Below, piece after piece: positions 8,965 through 19,312 of a stretch of 64,000 nucleotides of DNA. The DNA is from an uncultured Pseudoflavonifractor sp. (GTDB lineage: Bacteria > Bacillota > Clostridia > Oscillospirales > Oscillospiraceae), in contig CANPTT010000003.1 in NCBI GenBank assembly GCA_947577065.1, forward strand, positions 32,917 through 96,916, given 5' to 3'. The notes under the pieces are model-generated. The model was not told the origin of the DNA and did not search any database. It was given only the letters and a program-made list of their open reading frames with translations. Both the position numbers and the translations under genes were made by a program. Every line of letters begins with the position of its first letter. The first letter of the stretch is position 1.

Positions 8965-10677
8965 TTATTTCGCCAGAATGGTCTGGGCGATCTGGCTGCC
9001 CTCGAAGACGTTGATGGTGGTGGGGGCGCAGCCGAACAGGCCGTCGCCGGCCAGCTCGCCGATGGCGTAGAGGTTATCGCACACGGTTCCGTCGGTCTTG
9101 ACCACCTGCAGAGCCTCATTGACCTTCACGCCGCCCAGAGTCACCTGGATGCCCGGCTGAGTCTGCACCGCGTAGTAGGGGGCGGTCTCCAGGGCGGTGT
9201 TCATATACATGGTCCGGCCGAAGTCCTCATCCTTCTCATTCTTCACATAGCCGCCGTAGGTCTCCACCGTGGCCTTCAGGTTGTCCGCCGGGACGCCGAT
9301 CATGCCGGCCAGCTCCTCGATGGTGTCGGCCTTCACGATGTAGCCGGACTCGAGGAAGCCCTGGAGCCGCTTGGAGGAATCCAGGCTGACCTGGTCCATG
9401 ATCAGGTAGCAGTAGTCGCCCTCCTGCTCCATCATGTGACCGGAGAGGGTGGTGTAATCGGTGATGTACTCGTCGCAGAAACGCTGGCCGTTCATGTTGA
9501 CCATGATGGCTCCGGCGGTGCGGGCCGCGCTCAGGGAGACGCTCACGCTGCCGTCGGCGTAAACGGAGGGGTTGAGTCGAACGTTGTCGATCTCCTCAAA
9601 GGCGGCGCCGATGGCCTCCGCCATGGCGTGTCCGTCGCCGGTGCTGCCCTTGGCGGTGGTGCTGGGAAGGCCGGCCCAGTCGGGGCTGTACTTGGCGATG
9701 GCCTCCGGACTGGCGGCGTAGCCGCCGGTGGCCAGGACCACGTTGTCGGCAAAAATGTTGTACTGGCCGCCCTCATCCTCAGCCACAACGCCTTTGATCA
9801 CGCCGTCCTCCTCAATGAGGGAGACCGCCTTGGTGTTCAGCCGGAGGTTGACCCCGGCGTTCTCCAGCTCGGCCTTCATCACCCGCACCATCTCCACGCC
9901 CAGGGAGCTGCCGTCGGAGGTGCCGATCTGGTAGTAGGACATGGGCCGGGTAAAGTCCGCGCCGATCTCCAGGAACCAGTCCAGAATGTTCTGGGAGTCC
10001 TGGAACATGGCGGTCATACGGTCTGCGTCAAAGGCGGGGTTGAGCTTCTGCTGCTTGGCCACATAGTCCTCGATGGTGACGGTGTCCACCCCCGCGTCCT
10101 TCTGCATCTGGGTGTCCATGACCACCAGGTAGGTGGCGGACAGGGTGGTGGCGCCGCCCACCATGGGCTGCTTTTCGATGAGCAGCACGTCGTGACCCGC
10201 CTTGGTCAGGTCGATGGCGGTCTTCATGCCTGCGCCGCCCGCGCCCACCACCAGGGTGGACACGGTCACATCCTCGGTCTTGCTGGCGGCGGGGGACTGC
10301 TCGCCCTCCTTGGTCTGCCAGGCATTCACGTCCAGCCCCGCCTCGGTGAGGGCGGCGGCGGTGGCCTCCAGAATGGCCTTGCTGGTGTTGGTGGCGCCGG
10401 AGACGGCCTCCACATTGAGGGTCTGCCCGGCCACGATGGCCGCCGGGATAGTCTCAATAGCCGCGTCACAGATCCCCGAGGTCTCCCCGTGCTCGGTGAC
10501 GGTGACAGCGTTCACCCCGCCGTTCTCCACCACCACCTCGACCTTCACCGGCCCATTGTTGCCCTGGGCGCTGCCGGTGTAGGTCTTGGCCCCTTCGCTC
10601 TCCGCCTGCTTGGGTCCGCAGCCGGCCAGCGCCATGCTGAGCGCCAGGGCCAGAGACAAAAGACGATCCTTTTTCAT
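8965..10677 (-). CDS. Lipoprotein FMN-binding / FAD-dependent reductase (flavocytochrome c-like, fumarate-reductase superfamily)
   Basis: Lipobox LAGC; FMN_bind domain with VSGATNTS; VVGAGGAGMKTAIDLTKAGHDVLLIEKQ FAD motif; LYAIGELAG C-terminal block. Confidence 0.88.
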   Translation of the reverse strand: MKKDRLLSLALALSMALAGCGPKQAESEGAKTYTGSAQGNNGPVKVEVVVENGGVNAVTVTEHGETSGICDAAIETIPAAIVAGQTLNVEAVSGATNTSKAILEATAAALTEAGLDVNAWQTKEGEQSPAASKTEDVTVSTLVVGAGGAGMKTAIDLTKAGHDVLLIEKQPMVGGATTLSATYLVVMDTQMQKDAGVDTVTIEDYVAKQQKLNPAFDADRMTAMFQDSQNILDWFLEIGADFTRPMSYYQIGTSDGSSLGVEMVRVMKAELENAGVNLRLNTKAVSLIEEDGVIKGVVAEDEGGQYNIFADNVVLATGGYAASPEAIAKYSPDWAGLPSTTAKGSTGDGHAMAEAIGAAFEEIDNVRLNPSVYADGSVSVSLSAARTAGAIMVNMNGQRFCDEYITDYTTLSGHMMEQEGDYCYLIMDQVSLDSSKRLQGFLESGYIVKADTIEELAGMIGVPADNLKATVETYGGYVKNEKDEDFGRTMYMNTALETAPYYAVQTQPGIQVTLGGVKVNEALQVVKTDGTVCDNLYAIGELAGDGLFGCAPTTINVFEGSQIAQTILAK

Positions 10678-10821
10678 TGTTGTATCCTCCTAATTTATCC
10701 TTTTATCGGGCCCCCTGCGGGAGCCCTTGACAAAAGAATAACATTTTCGACATGCTTTTCCTATTCAAAATTCTTTGGGTTAGGGGAAAAATTTTGTGAG
10801 TTTCCTTTGGCAGGTCTGCCG

Positions 10822-10870
10822 GATCCAAAAAACAGACGGGCCCTGCCGGAGGGGTTCCGGCAGGGCCCGT
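10822..10870 (-). terminator. Rho-independent terminator of XpaC-like gene
   Basis: ACGGGCCCTGCCGGA-GGGGT-TCCGGCAGGGCCCGT with a T tract on the minus strand (CTGTTTTTTGG). Confidence 0.8.
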
Positions 10871-10900
10871 TTCAGCGGCAAAGGGGAAGGGAAGAGGCGG

Positions 10901-12145
10901 TCAGCCTCCCAGGGTCATCCCCGACCCCAGGCCGTCCTTGTCCAGCATCCGCTCCAACACCTCCACGTCGGTGGTGATATCCATCACATCGGTGGCAAAG
11001 AGCTGATCCAGTTGTTTTTCAAACCCCTCCACTACCTTGTCCATCATGTCCTCAATGCGCCGTTTGGCGGCGGAGATATTTTCCCCCTCCACCCCTTGGG
11101 CCTCCATCTGGGCATAGGCCCGTAATATTTTTAGGGTGGTGGGCAGATAGTAGTTCAAAAACTGCCGCAGTTCGGGGGCCTTGGCGGGATTTTTCCGCTG
11201 GTAGTCCAGGATCTTTCCCGTGATCTCTCCGATGCGGTCGATTTTTCGGCTCATCTCATCATCAGGGATGGCGTCGTTCACTGCCTTGATCTGGCGAAGA
11301 ATGGCGTTGTCTTCGTCCTCCTTGGGCTGCTCCGACGCCCTTCGGGGCGCCGCCTCCGGCCTTGGCGCCTCATAGCCCTGGTCGGTAAGGACCAGTCGTC
11401 CGGAGGCCCGGTCTATATATCCCATGGGAAGCGTACCGTCTGAGAGCATCCGCTGGAGGTCGGAGACTACCTTCTTTTCGCTGACTCCGGCAGCGTTCGC
11501 CAGATCTGAGAGGAACACGGAATTCCGACTGCCGATGACACCCATATAGAGCCGCTGCCGCCGCCCAAACCGGGTCTGGCCCAGGCCGTTCCACAGCATT
11601 ACCAGCCCCGCGCAGAAGAAACCGAAGATGGGGAACAGCTCGTCGGCGTAGGACAGAAAACCATAGCGGAGGGCGTCGATCAATTCGCTGGCAAAGCCAA
11701 GGCCGAAGACAAAGCTGGTGATCCCGCCCAGAGCGGTCAGGAGTTTTCCGCTTTTGGGCTTGCGGGAAAACCGCTTTTTGTTGCTCTCGCCCTGGGGCGA
11801 AGCCTTTTTCTGCCCGGCGGGAGCCGTGCCGTAGGAATAGGGGCGCTGGGCCGTTCCTTGAGCTGCCCCTTGAGCCGTCTTTTGGGAGGCGCCCTGAGCG
11901 GTTCCGCTCTGGGCCGCTCCCTGACCGCCGGACTGCCCCGCAAAGCCGCTCTGGGCCGTGGGGGGACGGTACTGGTACTGACTGTTGGGGCGGTAGCTCT
12001 GCCGGTAGTCCTGCCGCATTCGGTCAATGGGAATGGACACCCCACCCAGGCTTAGGAAGAGAAGGATCATACCTGCCGGCCAAAAAAAGATGAAGCCCAA
12101 AACAATAGCCCACCAAGGGATATTGGATTCCTGTTTATTGGACAT
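10901..12145 (-). CDS. XpaC / 5-bromo-4-chloroindolyl phosphate hydrolysis family membrane protein
   Basis: C-terminal LRQFLNYYLPTTLKILRAYAQM...ATDVMDITTDVEVLERMLDKDGL; N-terminal TM and Ala/Gln-rich linker. Confidence 0.75.
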   Translation of the reverse strand: MSNKQESNIPWWAIVLGFIFFWPAGMILLFLSLGGVSIPIDRMRQDYRQSYRPNSQYQYRPPTAQSGFAGQSGGQGAAQSGTAQGASQKTAQGAAQGTAQRPYSYGTAPAGQKKASPQGESNKKRFSRKPKSGKLLTALGGITSFVFGLGFASELIDALRYGFLSYADELFPIFGFFCAGLVMLWNGLGQTRFGRRQRLYMGVIGSRNSVFLSDLANAAGVSEKKVVSDLQRMLSDGTLPMGYIDRASGRLVLTDQGYEAPRPEAAPRRASEQPKEDEDNAILRQIKAVNDAIPDDEMSRKIDRIGEITGKILDYQRKNPAKAPELRQFLNYYLPTTLKILRAYAQMEAQGVEGENISAAKRRIEDMMDKVVEGFEKQLDQLFATDVMDITTDVEVLERMLDKDGLGSGMTLGG

Positions 12146-12351
12146 ACTGCGCCTCCCGCTGGAATGAATGAAATCGGGACAAATTCATACTCTATCTAAT
12201 ATACAACGAAATCTGCCGGATGTAAAGAAAAAAACCGTGCCGGAAAATTCAGGATGTAACCGTTCTGTTATTGCTTTTTGTGGGGAAAACACGTATAATG
12301 ACCCTATATCTTGTGTTGTCTGCCTGTGTGGACCTATGGAGTGAGCATATT

Positions 12352-14253
12352 ATGGAAGAAAAAAGCGGCGGCAAGCGTCTGACCTCAAAGTTTGATAACA
12401 AAAAGAAGCGGATCGTCCTCATCGGCGTGGGGGCGGTCCTTGCTCTGCTTTTGAGCGGCTATGCCGCTTTGTGTGCCTATGCAGGAAGCGGCGGAGGCCG
12501 TATGGCGCCCAATACCCGTATAGGCGGGGTAGAGGTGGGAGGACTTTCTGCCGAGGCGGCGGTCTCCACCCTGGACGCCGCTCTTCAGGTCCGGCTGGCT
12601 GCCCTGGAGGTGCCTTTTACCTGCGGAGAGGGTCGATACGCTGTCTCCGGTACGGAATTTTCCTATGACGCGGAGGGGGCGGTCAAAAGCGCTTCCCCCG
12701 CTGCTGCGCCCATGCCCCTTCGGGGCTTTCGGTTTTTGGCCGGGATGCTGGACCGGGACGGAGCCTCCGTGCCCCTCACCCTGGACCATGTACCGGCAGA
12801 GGTCAGCCGTGCCGCCATGGAGCAGGGGGATACCGACGCCCAGACTACCTGGGACATCCGGGACACCGCCATCGTTTTTACCAAGGGCCGGACCGGCCGC
12901 ACAGTGGACACGGCGGAGCTTTTGCCCAGGCTCACCGAAAAAGCCACCGAAATGCTGAATGGCGAGAGCGATTCCCTGGAGCCGGCACAGGCCAACATCA
13001 CCGTCGCCCCGCCCGCCGAGCCCGATTTTGTGTCCATTCGTGAGGAGATCTACGCCGAGGTGTCCGAGGCGTATCTGGACCGGGAGACCCTGGAGATCGT
13101 CCCCTCGGTCACCGGAAAGGATCTGGATATCGAGGCGGCCCGCGCCGCCTTGAACGCCGCTGGAGAGGGGACCGCCTTCCGGGTGGAACTTACCGTCACC
13201 GCACCCGAGACCTCTACGGAGCAGCTTGCCGAGAGCCTGTTCCGAGACGTGCTGGGGGAGGCCACCACCCGGGTCACCGGCACCGCCGACCGGAAGATGA
13301 ATGTGAGAGTGGCGGCGGAGTTCATCGACGGCTCCATCCTGTTTCCTGGGGATGAGTTCTCGTTCAATCAGAAGTGCAGTCCCTATACCGAGGGCAACGG
13401 CTATGGAAAAGCCACGGCCTATGTCAACGGCCTCTCCAAGGATACGGTGGCGGGTGGCATCTGTCAGGCCAGTTCTACCCTCTATTGGGCCAGTCTCAAG
13501 GCCGATCTGGAGACGGTGGAGCGCTATGCTCACCGCTATGAGCCAAGCTATGTCCGGGGCGGTCTGGACGCCACCGTGTACGGAGACTATGGCGAGAAGG
13601 GGAGCCTGGATTTTCGCTTTAAAAACAGCAGTGAACACCCTGTTAAGATCGAGGTCAGCGTAGACAGTAAAAATTATATCCATGTGACCATTCTGGGCAC
13701 CGATACCACCGGGATCCATGGAGAGCCATACTCCACCAACCGGGTGGTGACCCAGCCTTATGAGACCATCTACCAGGCCGACGACACCGTCCCCCAGGGG
13801 ACCACCCGAAAGGACGAGGAGCGGACGGGCTACAACGGAGTTACCATTGAGACCTATCAAAAGCTGGTGGACGCCGAGGGGAAGACTGTCTCGGATACCC
13901 TGCTCTACAAGACCAAGTATTATTGCCGCAACGAGGTGATCCTGTTCCACCCCAGCGATCTGGAGCTTTGGGGCATCGATCCCGTCACCGGTATCCGTAC
14001 CGAGCCCACAGCGGCGCCTGAAGTCCCGGTGGAGAGCGGGCCCCCCATCGTCACTCCCGCCCCCGGGGAGAGCCAGCTGCCCCCGAGCACCCCGGACCCG
14101 GTCCTGCCCCCTGAGGGCGGTGAGCCGATCCTTCCCCCGGGCCAGGAGATCCCTTTGCCCCCGGTCCAGAGCGCGGCGCCGACCCCGGCAGAGGAAGGGT
14201 TGCCTGATCTACCCATCATCCCGCCCCCCGGCACCATTGTGGTGGGGCAGTGA
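12352..14253 (+). CDS. VanW-family protein with peptidoglycan-binding-like repeats and Pro-rich C-terminal tail
   Basis: FPGDEFSFNQKCSPYTEGNGYGKATAYVNGLSKDTVAGGICQASSTLYWASLKADLETVERYAHRYEPSYV is the VanW core; N-terminal TM. Confidence 0.88.
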   Translation: MEEKSGGKRLTSKFDNKKKRIVLIGVGAVLALLLSGYAALCAYAGSGGGRMAPNTRIGGVEVGGLSAEAAVSTLDAALQVRLAALEVPFTCGEGRYAVSGTEFSYDAEGAVKSASPAAAPMPLRGFRFLAGMLDRDGASVPLTLDHVPAEVSRAAMEQGDTDAQTTWDIRDTAIVFTKGRTGRTVDTAELLPRLTEKATEMLNGESDSLEPAQANITVAPPAEPDFVSIREEIYAEVSEAYLDRETLEIVPSVTGKDLDIEAARAALNAAGEGTAFRVELTVTAPETSTEQLAESLFRDVLGEATTRVTGTADRKMNVRVAAEFIDGSILFPGDEFSFNQKCSPYTEGNGYGKATAYVNGLSKDTVAGGICQASSTLYWASLKADLETVERYAHRYEPSYVRGGLDATVYGDYGEKGSLDFRFKNSSEHPVKIEVSVDSKNYIHVTILGTDTTGIHGEPYSTNRVVTQPYETIYQADDTVPQGTTRKDEERTGYNGVTIETYQKLVDAEGKTVSDTLLYKTKYYCRNEVILFHPSDLELWGIDPVTGIRTEPTAAPEVPVESGPPIVTPAPGESQLPPSTPDPVLPPEGGEPILPPGQEIPLPPVQSAAPTPAEEGLPDLPIIPPPGTIVVGQ

Positions 14254-14308
14254 GGTATAGGGGAGCCGGGGATTTTGCGGACCGATCCGGAAAAAGGAGA
14301 AAGAGAGA

Positions 14309-14992
14309 ATGAGTTTTCAAGGATTTGACCCCGCAGTGGTGGACTTTATGTGGGGTCTCCGCTTTAACAACGACCGGGAGTGGTTTGAGCCCCGAAAGGC
14401 GGAATACAAAGAGATATTTGAAAATCCCATGAAGGAGCTGTGCCGGGAACTTTATGCTGAATTTTCCGAAAAGCACTCCGAACTGAGTCTGACAAGCCGG
14501 GTGAGCCGCATCTACCGGGACGCCCGGAGGCTCTTTGGCAGGGGGCCCTACAAGGACCACCTGTGGCTCACCGTCTCCGCTCCTGCCGAGCGGTGGTCCT
14601 GCCAGCCTGTCTTTTGGTTTGAGCTGACCCCCGAGGGGTACAGCTTTGGTTTGGGCTATTGGATGGCCCAGGCGGTGACCATGGCAAAATTTCGTGCCCG
14701 GATGGACCGGGATCCCAAAACCATGGAAAAGCTGGCCCGCCAGATCAAAAAGCAGGATACTTTCCGGTTGACAGGGGAGGAATTCAAAAAGCCCCGCCCT
14801 GCGCCAAATGAGCTCCTTGCCCCTTGGTACAACAAGAAGGGGGGCTTTTCCCTCAGCTGTGAGCGGGAGCATGACCAGCTGCTGTGGTCCTCCCAACTTC
14901 CACGGCATATCCTGGAGGAGTGGGAGAAGCTGGTCCCTCTGTTTCAATATCTCTCGACCCTGGATGGGGATCCGGACCCCAGGAAGCAATAA
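14309..14992 (+). CDS. DUF2461/TIGR02453-family protein
   Basis: FDPAVVDFMWGLRFNNDREWFEPRKAEYKEIFENPMKEL. Confidence 0.75.
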   Translation: MSFQGFDPAVVDFMWGLRFNNDREWFEPRKAEYKEIFENPMKELCRELYAEFSEKHSELSLTSRVSRIYRDARRLFGRGPYKDHLWLTVSAPAERWSCQPVFWFELTPEGYSFGLGYWMAQAVTMAKFRARMDRDPKTMEKLARQIKKQDTFRLTGEEFKKPRPAPNELLAPWYNKKGGFSLSCEREHDQLLWSSQLPRHILEEWEKLVPLFQYLSTLDGDPDPRKQ

Positions 14993-15001
14993 AGAAGTAT
15001 G

Positions 15002-15033
15002 GGCCCGTGCCGTTTGGCACGGGCCTGATTTTT
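15002..15033 (+). terminator. Rho-independent terminator
   Basis: GGCCCGTGCC-GTTT-GGCACGGGCC-TGATTTTT. Confidence 0.85.
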
Positions 15034-15349
15034 GGAAGGACGGAACCCAAACGCGGCCTACGGAGCGACGCCACCGTCAGGATATCTCTTGGACATGACC
15101 CTTCCCAAAGGTCCTTGACGATGGAGGCAGCATAAAAAAGATATCTCCTTGTCAAAATGACAGGAGAGAGGAGCGCAGGATGGGCCTGTACTGTGTATCC
15201 TGTCCAAAATACCCTGAATTTCACAAATAACCGCAGTTTTATCCAGTGGATATTTTTGCCTATCCTTTGTAAAATATGATTATAGCAAACACCATGACCG
15301 TCTCTTGTTTTGGCGAAAACCACAAATCATAGAAGGAGGAACAAGAACC

Positions 15350-16756
15350 ATGAAAAAGCGTGTAATGGCCCTGACCCTGTCCCTGTCTCTGGTGGCCGGC
15401 CTGCTCTCCGGCTGCGGCGGCGCCGCCGAGACTCCTGCTCCTGAGAGCAAGTCTCCCGATCCCGCCCCCGTGGAGTCTAAGGCTCCCCCCGCTCCTGTGG
15501 AGAATCTGACCGCGGTCCAGAAGATCATCAAAGAGGCCGAGGGCATGACCATGGAGGAGCTGGCGAAGAAGGCCATTGAGGAGTCCAACGGCAAGACCTT
15601 CTTTGGCGTGGGCAACTCCAGCCGCGGCAAGAGCGCCCTGCCGCTGTTTATCGATTACCTGAAGACGATCGATCCTAACTACAGCATGGAGTTTGAGTGG
15701 CAGCAGCCCAAGAACAACAAGATCTTTGACCAGCTTACTGCCGACTCCCTGAAGCCTGAGGGCACCTTTGCCATGACCCTCATCCAGGACGGCAACCAGA
15801 TCGAGTCCAAGATGGTCCAGACCGGCATTCTGGATACATATATCCCCAAGGAGTGGGCCGAGGCCAATGGCACCACCGCTGACGCGGTGGACGGCTATCT
15901 GGCTCTCCAGACTCTGAATAAGGTCTTTATGTACAACAACACCGGCTCCAAGACCTATGATAACTGCTGGGACTTTGTGGCCGAGGGCGAGCACGGCCTG
16001 TACATGGACATCGACTCTGAGATCGTTGGCAAGAACTTCCTCTATATGCTGACTGCCGACAAGTACGCCGGCTGGCTCAAGGAGGCCTTTAATGCCCTCT
16101 CCGCCGACGAGCAGGCTTATTTCCAGCCCACCATCAAGGCTATGGAGTCTGAGGCCAGCGACCTGGGCCTGGGCGCCGACGGCGCTTATGCCCTGGCCTG
16201 GATCAAGCTGTGGGTGGAGTCCTACAATGCGCAGACCGACGACGGCCCCATCTGCAACACTCTGGTCGACAAGTCTGCTACCGATCAGTTCGGACTGCTG
16301 GTCTACTCCAAGCTCCGCTCTGTGGAGGAGTCTGCCTCCGTCTCCAAGAATAACATCAATGTGGCGGCCTATGACGACGGCTACACCGGCATTGGCGGTT
16401 ATGGCTACTGCCACTACCTGTTTGTCACCGACAACAGCCCCCTGCCCTGGACTGCCTGCGCTTTCATCGCCTACATGACCTGCACCGTGGACGGCTTCTC
16501 CGCCTGGGGCAAGGACATGGGCGGCTATTCCTCCAACCCCACCGTGGCGGCTGGGACCGAGGAGCAGTATGGTCACTCCAAGGGCGGTATGGCCGAGGAT
16601 GGCACCACCGTAGAGTTCGAGTGCAAGAATGACCGCGGCTATGAGTGGTGGACCAACGAGGGCAAGCTTGTCCTGGAGGATCCTGAGTATTGCGCCGATG
16701 TGGCCTTTACCGTGGGCTCCTGGGTGGAGATGCTGACCAAGTACTCCGCGGGCTAA
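15350..16756 (+). CDS. Extracellular solute-binding lipoprotein of ABC transporter
   Basis: MKKRVMALTLSLSLVAGLLSGCGG lipobox; periplasmic-binding-like sequence; directly upstream of permease/ATPase genes. Confidence 0.8.
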   Translation: MKKRVMALTLSLSLVAGLLSGCGGAAETPAPESKSPDPAPVESKAPPAPVENLTAVQKIIKEAEGMTMEELAKKAIEESNGKTFFGVGNSSRGKSALPLFIDYLKTIDPNYSMEFEWQQPKNNKIFDQLTADSLKPEGTFAMTLIQDGNQIESKMVQTGILDTYIPKEWAEANGTTADAVDGYLALQTLNKVFMYNNTGSKTYDNCWDFVAEGEHGLYMDIDSEIVGKNFLYMLTADKYAGWLKEAFNALSADEQAYFQPTIKAMESEASDLGLGADGAYALAWIKLWVESYNAQTDDGPICNTLVDKSATDQFGLLVYSKLRSVEESASVSKNNINVAAYDDGYTGIGGYGYCHYLFVTDNSPLPWTACAFIAYMTCTVDGFSAWGKDMGGYSSNPTVAAGTEEQYGHSKGGMAEDGTTVEFECKNDRGYEWWTNEGKLVLEDPEYCADVAFTVGSWVEMLTKYSAG

Positions 16757-16787
16757 AAAGTCTGGGCCCTAAATAAACATGGAAACA

Positions 16788-16818
16788 AAGGGCCCGGAGG
16801 CCGAGCCTCCGGGCCCTT
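16788..16818 (+). terminator. Hairpin/attenuating terminator after solute-binding protein gene
   Basis: AAGGGCCCGGAGGC-CGA-GCCTCCGGGCCCTT. Confidence 0.65.
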
Positions 16819-16843
16819 CCTAAAAGAAGGGGAGGGTGAGGCT

Positions 16844-17455
16844 GTGGTCAAGCAGGTCATCTTTGATGTGGGCGGCGTTCTTTTGGAGTTTGATCCTTCC
16901 GCCATGGTGGCGGCCGCCACCGACGATGCGAATGACGCGAAGCTGCTTCACCGGGAGATCTTTTCTCACAGCGACTGGAGCCGTCTGGACCGGGGAGAGG
17001 GGCCGGAGGCCATTTTGGCCTCTGTGAAGACCCGCCTGCCGGAAAGGCTCTGGCCGCAGGCGGGGCAGATCATAGCCGACTGGCACAGGAGTCTTCGCCC
17101 CAAGGAGGATATGGGGGAGCTGGCCGAGGAGCTTCACGCCATGGATCTGCCCCTCTACATCCTCTCCAACGCCCCCTTCCGCTTCTATGAATTTCGGGAT
17201 AGGATCCCGGGCTACGGTTTGATGAGGGGGGTCATGCTCTCCTGTGAGGAGGGCCTTTTAAAGCCGGATCCGGCCCTCTTCCACCGGCTTTTTGACCGAT
17301 TTTCCCTTTTACCGGAGGAATGCTTTTTCATTGACGATTCTCCCTTGAATATCGAGGCCGCCCAGTGGTGCGGAATGGGGGCCTTTCTCTACCGGCAGGA
17401 TATGACGGAGCTTCGCGCGGCCCTCAACGCCGCGGGAGTTCCGGTCCGGCCTTAA
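16844..17455 (+). CDS. HAD-IA family hydrolase
   Basis: VIFDVGGVLLEFD; LYILSNAP; KPDPALFHRLFDRFSLLPEECFFIDDSPLNIEAA. Confidence 0.9.
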   Translation: MVKQVIFDVGGVLLEFDPSAMVAAATDDANDAKLLHREIFSHSDWSRLDRGEGPEAILASVKTRLPERLWPQAGQIIADWHRSLRPKEDMGELAEELHAMDLPLYILSNAPFRFYEFRDRIPGYGLMRGVMLSCEEGLLKPDPALFHRLFDRFSLLPEECFFIDDSPLNIEAAQWCGMGAFLYRQDMTELRAALNAAGVPVRP

Positions 17456-17484
17456 ACCATCCCGCATCAGAGAGGAGAGAAGCT

Positions 17485-19311
17485 ATGAACGACACCCTGC
17501 AAGCGAGCAAGGGGACCATCCTTCTCAACAAGATCAAGACCTTTTTTTCCAAGCCCTACAATGTGATCCTGCTGCTGTTCGGCCTTGTGGTCACCGTCTC
17601 CACCATCGCCCCCATCGTGGCTATTTTGAAGGACACCTTTACCATCCATCCCGGTACCATCGATCAGCATTTGACGGGCATGGCCTCGGGGTATACCACG
17701 GTGAACTACATCGATCTCTTTACCAGCCGTATGGCGAAAACCAACCTGTGGACGCCCCTTCTCAACACGGTCTGGCTGGCGGTGGGCACCTGCGTCGTGT
17801 CCATCCTCTTCGGCGGCGTGTTCGCCTTTCTCATCACCCGGACCAACATGGCCTGGCGGAAGTATTTGAGTTCTATTTTTATTTTTCCCTATATCATGCC
17901 CCAGTGGACCTTGGCGGTGGTGTGGCAGAATCTGTTTAACTCCAACGCCGTCACCGGTACCTCCAATGGACTGCTGGCCAGCCTCTTTGGGATCAATATG
18001 CCCATTTGGTGGTGCAAGGGCCTGTTTCCCAGCCTCATGGTGTTGGGCCTTCACTATGCCCCCTTTGCCTACATATTGATCGGCGGCATTTTCCGAAATA
18101 TGGACGCCAACCTGGAGGAGGCGGCCACCATTCTGGACACACCCCGGTGGAAGATCGCCTTCCGGGTGACGCTGCCCATGGTAAAGCCCGCCATTCTCAG
18201 CACCATCCTGTTGGTCTTCGGTTCCTCCATGGGCTCCTATCCGGTGCCCCACTATCTGGGCCTTACCACCCTCAGCACCAAGTACGTGTCCATGAACTCC
18301 AAGTATACCGGTGAGGCCAGTATCCTGGCTATCATCATGATGGTCTTCGGTGTGGTGATCATGCTGATGAACCAAATGAGTCTCCGCAGCCGCAAGAGCT
18401 ATACCACCGTCACCGGCAAGTCCGGCCAGATATCCAAGATCAATCTGGGTAAGGTGGGCAAATATATCATTGCCCTTGTGCTGGTGGTGGTGACCTTCTT
18501 CACCAGTATTTTCCCCATTGTGTCCTTTGCCTTTGAGACCTTCCTGCCCAACCCCGGAGATTACTCCTTCCTCTATACGGGGGATACCTCTAACCTGACC
18601 ACCAAATGGTGGACCACGGATGAGAACGTATCGGAAAATGGAATGTACGGTCAGAAGGGCATTCTCCACAACGAGATGATCTGGAAAGCGTTCAAGGGGA
18701 CGATGATGGTCAGCGTGGCCTGTGCTCTCCTGGCGGGTACCATCGGCACTCTCATCGGCTATGCGGTCAGCAAGAACCGACGAGGGAAATGGGCCAACTA
18801 TGTTTACAATATGGCGTTCCTGCCATATCTAATGCCCTCCATCGCTGTGGGCGCGGCCTTTTTCATTCTGTTCTCCAATCAGCATATCAACCTCTTCAAC
18901 ACCTATACTCTGCTCATCATCACCGGTGTGATCAAGTATATCCCCTTCGCCAGCCGTACCAGCCTCAACTCCATGCTCCAGCTCTCGGGAGAAATTGAGG
19001 AGGCGGCCATCATTCAGGATGTGCCCTGGATCAAGCGGATGACCCGCATCATCATTCCCATCCAAAAGTCCTCCATCATCAGCGGCTACATGCTTCCCTT
19101 CATGACCTGCCTTCGTGAATTGAGCCTGTTCTTGCTGCTGTGTACCCAGGGCTTCATCCTGTCCACCACCTTGGACTACTTCGACGAAATGGGCCTGTAT
19201 GCCTTCTCCAGCGGTATCAACCTCATTTTGATCGTCACCATCTTAGTATTCAACACCCTGGTCAATAAGCTGACCGGGGCCAGTCTGGACGAAGGGATCG
19301 GAGGTAATTAA
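17485..19311 (+). CDS. ABC transporter permease, fused two-domain (FbpB/iron-type)
   Basis: Two permease modules, EEAATILDTPRWKIAFRVTLPMVKPAI and EEAAIIQDVPWIKRMTRIIIPIQKSSI (EAA loops). Confidence 0.9.
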   Translation: MNDTLQASKGTILLNKIKTFFSKPYNVILLLFGLVVTVSTIAPIVAILKDTFTIHPGTIDQHLTGMASGYTTVNYIDLFTSRMAKTNLWTPLLNTVWLAVGTCVVSILFGGVFAFLITRTNMAWRKYLSSIFIFPYIMPQWTLAVVWQNLFNSNAVTGTSNGLLASLFGINMPIWWCKGLFPSLMVLGLHYAPFAYILIGGIFRNMDANLEEAATILDTPRWKIAFRVTLPMVKPAILSTILLVFGSSMGSYPVPHYLGLTTLSTKYVSMNSKYTGEASILAIIMMVFGVVIMLMNQMSLRSRKSYTTVTGKSGQISKINLGKVGKYIIALVLVVVTFFTSIFPIVSFAFETFLPNPGDYSFLYTGDTSNLTTKWWTTDENVSENGMYGQKGILHNEMIWKAFKGTMMVSVACALLAGTIGTLIGYAVSKNRRGKWANYVYNMAFLPYLMPSIAVGAAFFILFSNQHINLFNTYTLLIITGVIKYIPFASRTSLNSMLQLSGEIEEAAIIQDVPWIKRMTRIIIPIQKSSIISGYMLPFMTCLRELSLFLLLCTQGFILSTTLDYFDEMGLYAFSSGINLILIVTILVFNTLVNKLTGASLDEGIGGN

Positions 19312-19312
19312 T

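Noticed and set aside
8908-10977. 689-aa plus-strand ORF antisense to reductase 1
   Set aside because: Shadow ORF; no recognisable domains, composition typical of antisense GC-rich frames.
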